The translations under genes and the position numbers were made by a program. From assembly GCA_030916665.1 (NCBI GenBank), contig JAUPWC010000101.1, positions 1-7,525 on the forward strand: a stretch of 7,525 nt of DNA, given 5' to 3'. Within the stretch, counting starts at the first letter, position 1. Every line of letters starts with the position of its first letter. The stretch comes from Verrucomicrobiota bacterium. GTDB taxonomy: Bacteria; Verrucomicrobiota; Verrucomicrobiia; Opitutales; Opitutaceae. This document shows positions 1 through 6,032 of this stretch, piece after piece. Under the pieces are notes generated by a model. It saw only the letters and a program-made list of their open reading frames with translations, had not been told where the DNA came from and did no database searches.

Positions 1-852
1 CGAGTTGAAGTCGTAATGCCCGAGCGCGCAGAGCGACTGCATGTGGAGCTTCTCGCCGTCGGGCAGGCGGTCAAAGCGCTTCGTCATGAAATGCCGCCGG
101 CCGTTCTCTTCGAGCAGACGGCACTCGCTCATCGTGAGGCCGGCGGCCTTCGCCATCAGGTGGTAGGCATACTCGATCGCACCGAAGCCTTTCGGGTCGT
201 CGAGTTCCTTGTCTTTGTTGCCCTTCACGCCGTCGAACTTCAGCAGCCAGTATTCGAAACCCTCCCCGGCGCGCACCTGACCCGAACGGACTTCCTGTGT
301 CACAGGATTCCACGCGATGACGGCCTTCGCCCGCGCGCCGCCCGCGGAGGTGCCGACGCGCAGGATGTCGTTGAGTGCCTTCTCGCGCGACTTCGGCTGG
401 AAGTTGCCCGTCAGCGCATCGCGGTTGGCAAGCACCTCCGAGGCGAGGCCGACGAGCGCGTCGAGATCGATCTTCGAGGCCTTCTGCGGCCGCGGCCCCA
501 TCGTCGGCGCAAACTCCAGCGCGCCCATGCCGCGGGTGCCCGTGTAGCACAGCCGCTCGATCGCGCTGAAGCTCGCGGGCGCGCGGCCCTGCCGGGCCAG
601 CCACGCATCGATCAGCGCGTTGCCGAACTTGTCGGGCAGCGAGTCGGCCAGCAATCCGGGCAACCCGTGAAAAGTCCCGCGCGGCAGCGCGGGGAACTGG
701 TAAACCTGCGGCCCCAGCGGCATCGCGACCGGCGAGACCTGGATGCCGCTCTGCGCGAAAGCCGGGTCGTATTGGAACGCCGCCACCTCGCCGCCGTCGT
801 CCAGCGACACGGCGCCGATGTCACGCCCCCAGAGTCTGACGCGCGCGATCAT
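1..852 (-). CDS. hipA: HipA-family serine/threonine kinase toxin (3' part beyond window)
   Basis: Toxin of a type II HipBA toxin-antitoxin pair. Family members phosphorylate a cellular target (GltX in E. coli) and stall growth, and they bind their antitoxin HipB. 284 codons are visible with no stop before the left edge; HipA proteins are usually about 410-440 residues, so roughly the last third is missing. The N-terminal subdomain is recognisable (GLLADSLPDKFGNALIDAWL at 66-85; ERLCYTGTRGMGALEF at 99-114). A Gly-rich P-loop-like segment TSAGGARAKA (168-177) follows, with a Ser where E. coli HipA is autophosphorylated. Next come the probable ATP-binding Lys205 in LLKFDG, the FMTKRFDR motif (255-262) and HMQSLCALGHYDFNS at the edge. 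The catalytic Asp residues should lie outside the window. The start is ATG at 852-850, overlapping the hipB stop as ATGA, so translation is probably coupled. Family assignment is secure; the target is unknown. Confidence 0.93.
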   Translation of the reverse strand, partial: MIARVRLWGRDIGAVSLDDGGEVAAFQYDPAFAQSGIQVSPVAMPLGPQVYQFPALPRGTFHGLPGLLADSLPDKFGNALIDAWLARQGRAPASFSAIERLCYTGTRGMGALEFAPTMGPRPQKASKIDLDALVGLASEVLANRDALTGNFQPKSREKALNDILRVGTSAGGARAKAVIAWNPVTQEVRSGQVRAGEGFEYWLLKFDGVKGNKDKELDDPKGFGAIEYAYHLMAKAAGLTMSECRLLEENGRRHFMTKRFDRLPDGEKLHMQSLCALGHYDFNS

Positions 853-1202
853 GACGATTTGCCCCAGGTCCACTTCTCGGCCGGCGGCTCCGACACACGG
901 CTGCCCGAGGCGCGCCGGCGCTTGCTCTCGTAGAGGCGAAGCTGGTCGAGCGGGCTGGGCGGCGGCTCGGCCATGAGCTGGTCGATGCGGTCCATCAGCC
1001 CCAGGGCGCGGCAGATGCGCAGGAACCCCGACAATTGCGTGGCGGTGGTGCCCTGCTCCAAGCGCCGCACGGTGCGCAGCCCGAGCCCGGCGCGCTCCGC
1101 CAGCTGCTGTTGCGAGAGATTCTGCGCCAAACGGATCGTGGTCAGCCTCCGGCCCAGTTCCTTCAGGACGGCTTCATCGACCATGTTGGCATCGATTTTC
1201 AT
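849..1202 (-). CDS. hipB: HipB-like XRE-family antitoxin/repressor
   Basis: DNA-binding antitoxin that should neutralise the adjacent HipA and repress its own operon. The 117-residue product has a Cro/C1-type helix-turn-helix at about residues 17-70, with LSQQQLAERAGLGLRTVRRL (29-48) covering the two core helices. A Pro-rich linker EPPPSPLDQLRLYESKRRRA (79-98) follows, of a type I recall from other HipB-like antitoxins. The tail carries two Trp residues (EKWTWGKSS). In E. coli HipB a C-terminal Trp packs into HipA, so a similar role here is possible but inferred. The gene lies immediately upstream of hipA with a 4-base ATGA overlap. No Shine-Dalgarno sequence precedes the ATG at 1202. A second ATG at codon 7 also lacks one, so the transcript may be leaderless. 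Confidence 0.92.
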   Translation of the reverse strand: MKIDANMVDEAVLKELGRRLTTIRLAQNLSQQQLAERAGLGLRTVRRLEQGTTATQLSGFLRICRALGLMDRIDQLMAEPPPSPLDQLRLYESKRRRASGSRVSEPPAEKWTWGKSS

Positions 1203-1205
1203 GGA

Positions 1206-1257
1206 GCCATATATGGCCTATTAAAGCCTTATTTCAAGTTTATAGGCCAAATACGGC
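1206..1257 (-). promoter_or_regulatory. Putative hipBA operator cluster
   Basis: This AT-rich island in otherwise GC-rich DNA directly precedes hipB. It holds repeated GCC(N)TAT half-sites: GCCATAT at 1206 and its inverse at 1211-1217 form the perfect palindrome GCCATATATGGC (1206-1217). GCCTTAT lies at 1226-1232, with inverse ATACGGC at 1251-1257. A second exact inverted pair is TGGCCTAT (1214-1221) and ATAGGCCA (1242-1249). The arms AAAGCCTTATTT (1223-1234) and AAATACGGCTTT (1249-1260) pair at 11 of 12 positions. The ATATGGC-N8-GCCTTAT arrangement (1211-1232) has the same 8-base spacing as the E. coli hip operators (TATCC-N8-GGATA). Binding by HipB is inferred. The 12-base arms could alternatively be a weak terminator hairpin for the gene upstream. 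Confidence 0.6.
1208..1237 (-). promoter_or_regulatory. Candidate hipBA promoter, -35 and -10
   Basis: Read on the minus strand, TTGAAA (1237-1232) is followed after 18 bases by TATATG (1213-1208). A transcript starting 6-7 bases further on would begin at the hipB ATG itself. This fits the absence of a Shine-Dalgarno sequence and would make hipB mRNA leaderless. The -10 hexamer sits inside the perfect palindrome at 1206-1217, so repressor binding there would block polymerase. This is pattern matching only. Sigma-factor preferences of this organism are unknown and AT-rich DNA gives chance matches. Confidence 0.35.
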
Positions 1258-1324
1258 TTTTTATTTATATCCTTCTGATCCCCTATTACCTCCGTAACCG
1301 CCCCTTCCTGCGGACCAAGCCCCA

Positions 1325-2032
1325 TCAGCAGCGCACGGTCTTGCGCTTGGGGGCGACCGGGGCGCCGCGACGGGCCTTGAGGATGTAGCTCTCGGCGTCG
1401 GGCACCTTACACTCGGTGTCCCCCATGTCCACCTGCACGCGGCCGACCGCGCGGGCCGCGGCAATGGCCTGGTCGCCGAGAGGGGCGAGGTAGGTGCCGC
1501 AGGCGATGATGAAGTTGTTCATCGTGTAGCGGACACCGTCGGGTGCCTTGGGCAGGTCGCGTGGCATGCTTTTGAGCAACCGGGCGAAATCCTTCAGCGG
1601 CAGTTCGGCATCGGGTCGCGTGGCGGAGAGCGCGCCGAGCGCGTTCCAGCCGGCGCGGGCAGTCTGTTCATTCCTGGCCGCAATCCACTTGAGCGCGAGG
1701 ACCGGGCCATCGGGATGCTCCGAGGCCACCCACGGAACCGTCGTGCCGGAGATCATGTCCCAAGCCGCGGTCTTCGCCCAGTTTTCGAGCTGCACCTTGG
1801 TCATGAGCCGGCCATCGGCGATCATGCCGGCGAGGTATTGGGCGTCGCCGTTGCCGGTGGCGTAGAGCTCCAGCGCGAGCTCTTGCCCGCCCTTGAGCTG
1901 CTTCGCGAGCGGCTTCATGTCGCCGATTTTCACGCCGAAGAACGGCTCCTTGGCGCCATGCTTCATGAGCAGACGTTTCACCGACTCGCTGCCCTTGCTC
2001 TTCAGCGCCGCCATCACCTCAGAGAGTTTCAT
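1325..2032 (-). CDS. DNA alkylation repeat protein (AlkD-like HEAT-repeat)
   Basis: Probable member of the AlkD/AlkC HEAT-like superfamily, whose characterised members remove alkylated bases from DNA. The 235-residue length is normal for the family. Family-like segments include EVMAALKSKGSESVKRLLMK (5-24), FFGVKIGDMKPLAKQL (31-46), YATGNGDAQYLAGMIAD (57-73), WAKTAAWDMISGTTVPWV (85-102) and the C-terminal GDTECKVPDAESYILKARRG (204-223). The Trp91-Asp92 pair is present. By eye, the position of the B. cereus AlkD catalytic Asp (four residues after a conserved Trp) is Ser95 here, so glycosylase activity is uncertain. The start is unsettled: ATG at 2032 lacks a ribosome site, whereas an in-frame TTG at 2044 is well placed behind GAAGGGAG. 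The reading frame stays open further upstream to 2341, but that part overlaps the divergent gene and is low-complexity. It lies divergent to the membrane-protein gene at 2150. Confidence 0.85.
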   Translation of the reverse strand: MKLSEVMAALKSKGSESVKRLLMKHGAKEPFFGVKIGDMKPLAKQLKGGQELALELYATGNGDAQYLAGMIADGRLMTKVQLENWAKTAAWDMISGTTVPWVASEHPDGPVLALKWIAARNEQTARAGWNALGALSATRPDAELPLKDFARLLKSMPRDLPKAPDGVRYTMNNFIIACGTYLAPLGDQAIAAARAVGRVQVDMGDTECKVPDAESYILKARRGAPVAPKRKTVRC

Positions 2033-2050
2033 GCGGGCAGCCAAGCCGGT

Positions 2051-2058
2051 CTCCCTTC
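2051..2058 (-). promoter_or_regulatory. Shine-Dalgarno pointing to a TTG start at 2044
   Basis: On the minus strand GAAGGGAG is followed after 6 bases (ACCGGC) by an in-frame TTG (2044-2042). The annotated ATG at 2032 is 18 bases away from it. The site therefore favours a start four codons upstream (LAAR before MKLSEV). Homologues I recall tend to begin near the ATG, so both starts remain open. Confidence 0.45.
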
Positions 2059-2716
2059 CGGATGCAGGCCCAAATGTGAGCCGGGGCGGCTTCCGCGAGC
2101 GGCCCGGCCGGGCAACGGATACTTGCCCCCGGCTGCGTCCTGAGCAGGGATGGGGGTGTTGAACCACGCGCCCCCATCGGCCGACGCCCGCGGATTCACC
2201 ATCGCGACCGACGTGTTCCTGCGCGGGCTGGCCGTCGTGTTTTTCGTGGCGTTCGCCTCGTTCTGGTGGCAGTGGCGCGGGCTCGTCGGGCCCGACGGTC
2301 TGCTGCCGGCGCAACCGTATCTCGACGCGGTGAGGGAGCACCTCGGCGCGGCGCGCTGGTGGCGGCTGCCGACGCTCTGCTGGATCTTCGGTGCGGGCCG
2401 GTTTCTCGACGTGCTCTGCGGAGCGGGACTCCTGCTCGCGGTCGCGCTGTTCCTGCGGTTCGCCCAGCCGCTCTGCCTCGCGCTGCTCTGGCTATGCTAT
2501 CTCTCGCTCGCGGCCCCCGCGCAAAACTTCCTGAACTTCCAATGGGACACGCTGCTGCTTGAGACCGGACTGCTGGCCGGGCTGCTGGCGCCATGGAGCC
2601 GTCGCGCCACCGGACGGGAGGAGCCGCCGCGCATCGTCCGCTGGCTGCTGTGGTGGCTGTTCTTCCGGCTGATGTTCATGTCGGGCCTCGTGAAGCTCAC
2701 CAGCGGCGACGAAACG

Positions 2717-2721
2717 TGCGC
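2717..2721 (+). other. Frameshift site in lipase maturation factor gene
   Basis: Up to ACG (2714-2716) the protein reads GDET. The next conserved residues, RNLTAL, start at CGC 2719, leaving only TG where TGG (Trp) is expected. One missing G in a short G run explains this exactly. Reading on in the original frame gives CATSRR and a stop at 2735-2737. No slippery heptamer (X XXY YYZ) is present, so programmed frameshifting is unlikely. A base-calling or assembly error is as plausible as a true mutation. Confidence 0.85.
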
Positions 2722-3036
2722 AACCTCACGGCGCTGACGTTCCATTACGAAACCCAGCCGCTGCCGACCTGGATCGGCTGGTGGCTGCACCAGCTGCCGG
2801 GTTGGTTTCACCGTCTCTCGTGCGCGTTGATGTTCGCGGTGGAACTCGGCGGCCCGTTCCTGCTCTTCGGCCCCCGGTGGCTGCGCCATCCGGCCGCGCT
2901 CGTGCAGATCGGATTGCAGGCGCTCATCGCGCTGAGCGGCAACTACACGTTTTTCAACCTGCTTACCGCCCTGCTCTGCCTGCCGTTCCTCGACGACGGC
3001 TGGTGGCAGCGCTGGCTGCGGATGAAACAGGCAGAA

Positions 3037-3090
3037 TCTGCAGCGGCGCCCTGTGAGCGCCGCTCCGGCGGACATGGACCGCCGCTGCAA
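3037..3090 (+). repeat. In-frame palindromic repeat, copy A
   Basis: The outer arms TGCAGCGGCG (3039-3048) and CGCCGCTGCA (3080-3089) pair perfectly; the inner stem is imperfect (about 15 of 21 pairs overall). It matches the element at 5690-5752 and is read in the same frame, giving SAAAPCERRSGGHGPPLQ. The insert sits between RWLRMKQ and the next membrane segment (TALVAVSAVLFTLSLLV), in a predicted loop where extra residues could be tolerated. It is three codons shorter in the loop than copy B. Confidence 0.8.
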
Positions 3091-3642
3091 CAGACAGCCT
3101 TGGTCGCAGTATCAGCGGTTCTCTTCACCCTCTCGTTGCTGGTCACCCTGCCCTCTGTGTTCACCGGCGTCCGCTGGCCGGAATGGTATGGCGCCGTCAT
3201 TCGCACGGTCTCCGCCACGCGCAGCGTGAACAGCTACGGCCTGTTCCGGGTGATGACGCAGACCCGCCCCGAGATCGTCATCGAGGGCAGCGACGACGGG
3301 CGCGAGTGGAAGGCCTACGGCTTCAAATGGAAACCCGGCGATCCCGCGCGCCGGCCCGCCTTTGTCGCCCCGCACCAGCCGCGCCTGGACTGGCAGCTCT
3401 GGTTCGCGGCGCTCGCCCACCCGCGGCGCGAACCGTGGGCGCACAACCTCTGCATCCACCTGCTGAACGGCACGCCGGAGGTGCTGCGACTGGTGGGCGA
3501 CAATCCCTTCCCGCAAAGGCCGCCGCGTTTCGTGCGCGCCGTGCTCTACGAATACCGTTTCACGACGCCCGCGGAAAAGGCCCGCTCCGGGTACTGGTGG
3601 CACCGCGAGCCGGTTGACTATTACTTCCCTCCGCTGTCTCAT

Positions 3643-3653
3643 AGGAGGTGATG
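3643..3653 (+). promoter_or_regulatory. Strong Shine-Dalgarno with TGATG stop-start overlap
   Basis: AGGAGGTGATG matches the anti-Shine-Dalgarno complement over about ten bases. The TGA (3649-3651) ends the lipase maturation factor gene and shares its A with the ATG (3651-3653) of the methyltransferase gene. The AGGAGG is only 2 bases from that ATG, unusually close for fresh initiation. Termination-reinitiation on ribosomes leaving the upstream gene is the better explanation. GTG at 3648 is an in-frame alternative but lies inside the Shine-Dalgarno sequence. Confidence 0.7.
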
Positions 3654-4829
3654 TCCGTCACACCTCAGGAAGATTTCGCCGCCCGCCTCGACGCCTCCGT
3701 GCGCGACGGTTCCTTTGCGCGGCTGACGCTTGGCAAGCCCCGCGGCGGCGACGCCACGCTGCAGAAGGTCATCGTCCGACCGGTCGCGCTGAAGGCCGGG
3801 CCGCACCTGTCGTTCGTCTTCCGTCATGACACGCGCGACATCACCAAGAACCTCCCGCCGGCCGAGGCGGTGCGCGAGATAACGCGGCTCGTCGGCACAC
3901 AGTTTCACAGCGCGCATCTGGACACCACCGTCCAGGGCGTGCAGCTGGAGTTCAACAAGAAGGGCGAGCCGCGGCTGCATCTCGGGCGCTCGGCCGCGCC
4001 GTTCCCCGACACCGCCCATGATCGCGCCAAGCCTCGCCTGCTCACGACCGACGCGCAGCCCTGGCTCCACGCACTCGGCGTGACCAACGCCGCCGGCGCC
4101 ATCCGCGAGGGCCTCGCCGACAAGCACCGGCAGATCCACAAGTTCACCGAGATCCTCAGCCACCTCGTCGCCGACGCCCCCCTGCCCGCTGACCGGCCGG
4201 TCGAGATCACCGACATGGGTTGCGGCAAGGGCTACCTGACGTTCGCCACGCACGATTATTTCGACCTCGTGCTCAAGTGCTCTGCGCGCATCTGCGGCGT
4301 CGAGGCCCGGCCCGAGCTGGTGACGCTCTGCAACAAAATCGCCCACGACACGGCGCGGCCGAAACTCTCCTTCGTCGGCGGCACGATCCAGAACGCGGAG
4401 CTGCCCGACCCCGACGTGCTCATCGCGCTCCACGCCTGCGACACCGCGACCGACGACGCCCTCGCCCGCGGCGTGAAGGCCGGCAGCGCGCTGATCGTCG
4501 TCGCGCCGTGTTGCCAGAAGGAGCTGCGTCCGCAATTGCAGGCCGCCCCCGTGCTCGCCCCCGCCCTGCGCCACGGCATCTGGCAGGAGCGTCACGCCGA
4601 ATTCGTAACCGACGCGCTCCGCGCGTTGCTGCTGGAGTGGGCCGGCTACGACACCAAGGTCTTCGAGTTCATCTCCACCGAGCACACGGCCAAAAACCTG
4701 ATGATCGCCGCCACCAAGCGCCCCGGCCTCGCCCGCGACGACGCCACCGCCGCCAAGGTCCGCGAGCTCGCCGCCTTCTACGGCATCACCCAGCAGGCGC
4801 TGGCGCGTCAGCTTGGATTTTCATTTTAG
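3651..4829 (+). CDS. Class I SAM-dependent methyltransferase (Methyltransf_32 type)
   Basis: Predicted cytoplasmic methyltransferase of 392 residues. SAM-binding motif I is ITDMGCGKGYLTFATHDYFD (186-205). An acidic motif II-like end follows in CGVEARPELV (215-224). The family-typical LIALHACDTATDDALARG (257-274) and VVAPCCQKEL (283-292) are present. These fit the Methyltransf_32 family, which includes eukaryotic GSTCD and METTL25-like proteins; the substrate in bacteria is not known to me. An N-terminal region of about 180 residues (LTLGKPRGGDATLQKVIVRP at 26-45) probably forms a separate substrate-binding module. A C-terminal helix-rich tail ends YGITQQALARQLGFSF. ATG 3651 is chosen because of the TGATG overlap. 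If the upstream frameshift is real, coupled translation of this gene could fall because ribosomes would stop at 2737. The stop codon TAG lies within a dispersed repeat. Confidence 0.88.
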   Translation: MSVTPQEDFAARLDASVRDGSFARLTLGKPRGGDATLQKVIVRPVALKAGPHLSFVFRHDTRDITKNLPPAEAVREITRLVGTQFHSAHLDTTVQGVQLEFNKKGEPRLHLGRSAAPFPDTAHDRAKPRLLTTDAQPWLHALGVTNAAGAIREGLADKHRQIHKFTEILSHLVADAPLPADRPVEITDMGCGKGYLTFATHDYFDLVLKCSARICGVEARPELVTLCNKIAHDTARPKLSFVGGTIQNAELPDPDVLIALHACDTATDDALARGVKAGSALIVVAPCCQKELRPQLQAAPVLAPALRHGIWQERHAEFVTDALRALLLEWAGYDTKVFEFISTEHTAKNLMIAATKRPGLARDDATAAKVRELAAFYGITQQALARQLGFSF

Positions 4830-4856
4830 CCACGGATGACAGGCATGTTCACGGAT
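4825..4856 (+). repeat. CCACGGATG-type intergenic repeat, left copy
   Basis: TTTAGCCACGGATG (4825-4838) matches the inverse of CATCCGTGGTTAAA (6001-6014) at 13 of 14 positions. A second CACGGAT lies at 4850-4856, giving the repetitive CACGGAT...CACGGAT pattern (first at 4831-4837). Similar sequences occur between genes in Verrucomicrobiota, from memory rather than a search. The TAG stop (4827-4829) of the methyltransferase gene falls inside it. Confidence 0.55.
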
Positions 4857-4877
4857 AACGGCCCATCTTGCACAATC

Positions 4878-4905
4878 TGTCATTCTGAGCGGAGCGAAGA
4901 ATCCA
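4878..4905 (+). repeat. TGTCATTCTGAGCG-type repeat, single arm
   Basis: This 28-base unit begins TGTCATTCTGAGCG and ends GCGAAGAATCCA. It agrees with the left arm of the hairpin at 6744-6771 at 25 of 28 positions. No partner arm is seen nearby, so it is a half-element. It ends 19 bases before the ATG at 4925 and takes up much of the 5' flank of that gene. Confidence 0.75.
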
Positions 4906-4924
4906 AGAGAATTTCCGCCAACTC

Positions 4925-5986
4925 ATGACCTGGGAAACCCTCGACTGGGAGATGCTCGACCGCCTCCGCGAAACGTTCCTGACCGGCGACAAGACCGCCG
5001 GGCCCTACTGGCACACGATCACCGATCTCGAGTGCTACGACTTCACCTACGGCGAGCGCATCGGCTGGAAGTGGGACGCCGTGCTGCGCGAGCTGAAGCA
5101 ACGCGCATGGGCGCCCGCATCCGGTGCCACCGTCCTCGACTGGGGCTGCGGCAGCGGCATTGCGGGCCGGCGCGTGGTCGAAGCGTTTGGTCCGGCGAAC
5201 TTCACGCGTCTGCTCGTGCACGACCACTCCCAGCTCGCGCTCGACTACGCCGAGCACCACGCTCGAAAAGCCTTCCCCGCTCTTCCGGTCGAACGCGCCA
5301 GCACCCGCGACCTGCGGAGCGACGAACCGATCGGCCTGCTGGTCGTCAGCCATGTGGTGAACGAGCTCAACGAGATCGCGCGCGCCGAACTGGCCGAACT
5401 CTGCGCCCGCGCGCAGGCCATCCTCTGGGTCGAGCCCGGCACGCACGAGGCCAGCCGGTTGCTCGGCGGCTGGCGCGAACAGCTGCGCCCGCGTTTTCAG
5501 ATTGTCGCGCCGTGTCCGCACCAAGCCGCCTGCGGCGTGCTCGTCGCCGGCAACGAGCGGCACTGGTGCCATTTCTTCGCCCCGCCGCCGATGGGCGTCT
5601 ATGCCGACTCGGGTTGGGTGAAGTTCGGCCAGCGCGCCGGGATCGACCTGCGGTCGCTGCCCTATTCCAGTCTGGTGCTGGATCGGAACCCTGTAGCGGC
5701 GGTCTGTGACCGCCGTTCTCCCGAATCCGACGGTCATAGACCGCCGCTACAACTCAGCCGGATCATCGGTGACGCCAAGGTCTTCAAGGGCTACGCCAAG
5801 GTCTTCGCCTGCGACGAAACCGGCGTGCATGACCTCATGCTCCAAAAGCGGGACGCGCCCGTCCTGTTCAAGCAACTGAAGCAGGGCGAGGCCCCGTCGC
5901 TCCACCGTTGGACCCACGAAAACGGCCGGATAACCCGGATTGAATCGAGCTCGCACGAAATACCTGAAACCGGTCAGCTAGATTAG
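4925..5986 (+). CDS. Rsm22-like SAM methyltransferase with four-Cys motif
   Basis: Probable homologue of Rsm22/METTL17, which associate with the small ribosomal subunit. The SAM-binding motif is TVLDWGCGSGIAG (69-81) and motif IV-like residues are VVSHVVNELNEI (140-151). Family-like segments are CPHQAAC (197-203), HWCHFF (213-218), KFGQRAG (233-239) and LPYSSLVLDR (245-254). The C-terminal module SRIIGDAKVFKGYAKVFACD (278-297) is OB-like. Cys197, Cys203, Cys215 and Cys296 match in order and context the [4Fe-4S]-binding cysteines described for METTL17, so a cluster is likely but inferred. A 63-base palindromic repeat adds about 20 residues (255-276, with an extra Cys261) between LVLDR and SRIIG. 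The start ATG has only weak purines upstream (AAGAGAA, about 12 bases away). The gene is flanked by inverted CCACGGATG-type repeats. Whether it still methylates anything is unknown. Confidence 0.8.
   Translation: MTWETLDWEMLDRLRETFLTGDKTAGPYWHTITDLECYDFTYGERIGWKWDAVLRELKQRAWAPASGATVLDWGCGSGIAGRRVVEAFGPANFTRLLVHDHSQLALDYAEHHARKAFPALPVERASTRDLRSDEPIGLLVVSHVVNELNEIARAELAELCARAQAILWVEPGTHEASRLLGGWREQLRPRFQIVAPCPHQAACGVLVAGNERHWCHFFAPPPMGVYADSGWVKFGQRAGIDLRSLPYSSLVLDRNPVAAVCDRRSPESDGHRPPLQLSRIIGDAKVFKGYAKVFACDETGVHDLMLQKRDAPVLFKQLKQGEAPSLHRWTHENGRITRIESSSHEIPETGQLD
5690..5752 (+). repeat. In-frame palindromic repeat, copy B
   Basis: The 21-base arms at 5692-5712 (starts TGTAGCGGCGGTC) and 5731-5751 (ends GACCGCCGCTACA) pair at 20 of 21 positions around an 18-base loop. 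Inside the Rsm22-like gene it encodes PVAAVCDRRSPESDGHRPPL followed by Q. Copy A at 3037-3090 gives the matching SAAAPCERRS...GGHGPPLQ in the same frame. The near-perfect stem, against the eroded stem of copy A, suggests B is the more recent insertion. Confidence 0.88.
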
Positions 5987-6000
5987 TGTTCATAAGTGAC

Positions 6001-6014
6001 CATCCGTGGTTAAA
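6001..6014 (+). repeat. CCACGGATG-type intergenic repeat, right copy (inverted)
   Basis: CATCCGTGGTTAAA is the inverse of the left copy at 4825-4838, differing at one of 14 positions. The preceding bases (GTTCATAAGTGAC) may be a degraded remainder of the longer element. It occupies the 46-base gap before the ABC ATPase gene. Confidence 0.5.
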
Positions 6015-6032
6015 TCGGTTTTAGCTTTTTCC

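Larger units (their letters stand above)
2150..3651 (+). pseudogene. Lipase maturation factor family membrane protein, frameshifted
   Basis: Polytopic membrane protein related to eukaryotic LMF1, which helps lipases fold in the ER. The role of bacterial homologues is not established. Frame 1 (2150-2737, 195 codons) gives hydrophobic segments at about 22-42, 83-122 and 162-182 and the family-like NFLNFQWDTLLLETG (126-140). It ends GDET-CATSRR-stop. The frame continued from 2719 gives RNLTALTFHYETQPLPTW, further membrane segments, and a C-terminal soluble part ending in YEYRFTT and YWWHREPVDYYFPP. Adding one G after 2718 restores GDETWRNLTALTFHYETQPL, a signature I recall for the family, and yields about 500 residues, a normal length. 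The gene is therefore full length apart from a one-base deletion (or a sequencing error). A palindromic repeat is inserted in frame at 3037-3090. The start at ATG 2150 is uncertain; GTG 2156 is possible. The stop overlaps the next gene as TGATG. Confidence 0.85.

Noticed and set aside
16..933. 305-codon plus-strand open frame
   Set aside because: It lies antisense to hipA, whose translation shows clear family motifs. The frame is low-complexity Arg/Ala/Gly-rich, typical of an antisense shadow in GC-rich DNA.
1223..1260. Inverted arms as a rho-independent terminator
   Set aside because: The stem is AT-rich and weak, and the T-run suits plus-strand transcription, where no gene precedes it. An operator role next to hipB fits better, though not proven.
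2102..2113. Perfect palindrome GCCCGGCCGGGC between the divergent genes
   Set aside because: Only 12 bases of pure G/C in GC-rich DNA, expected by chance. No flanking promoter elements support an operator.
2033..2341. N-terminal extension of the AlkD-like frame up to 2341
   Set aside because: The added residues show no family similarity and overlap the divergent membrane-protein gene. Only the TTG at 2044 is a credible alternative start.
2711..2737. Programmed ribosomal frameshift in the lipase maturation factor gene
   Set aside because: A -1 shift would reach the right frame, but no slippery heptamer or clear downstream structure is present. A missing base restores the family motif exactly.
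3639..4685. 348-codon minus-strand open frame opposite the methyltransferase
   Set aside because: Composition is that of an antisense frame, and the plus strand has unmistakable SAM methyltransferase motifs.
4880..5737. 285-codon minus-strand open frame
   Set aside because: Antisense to the Rsm22-like gene, whose SAM and Cys motifs are clear.
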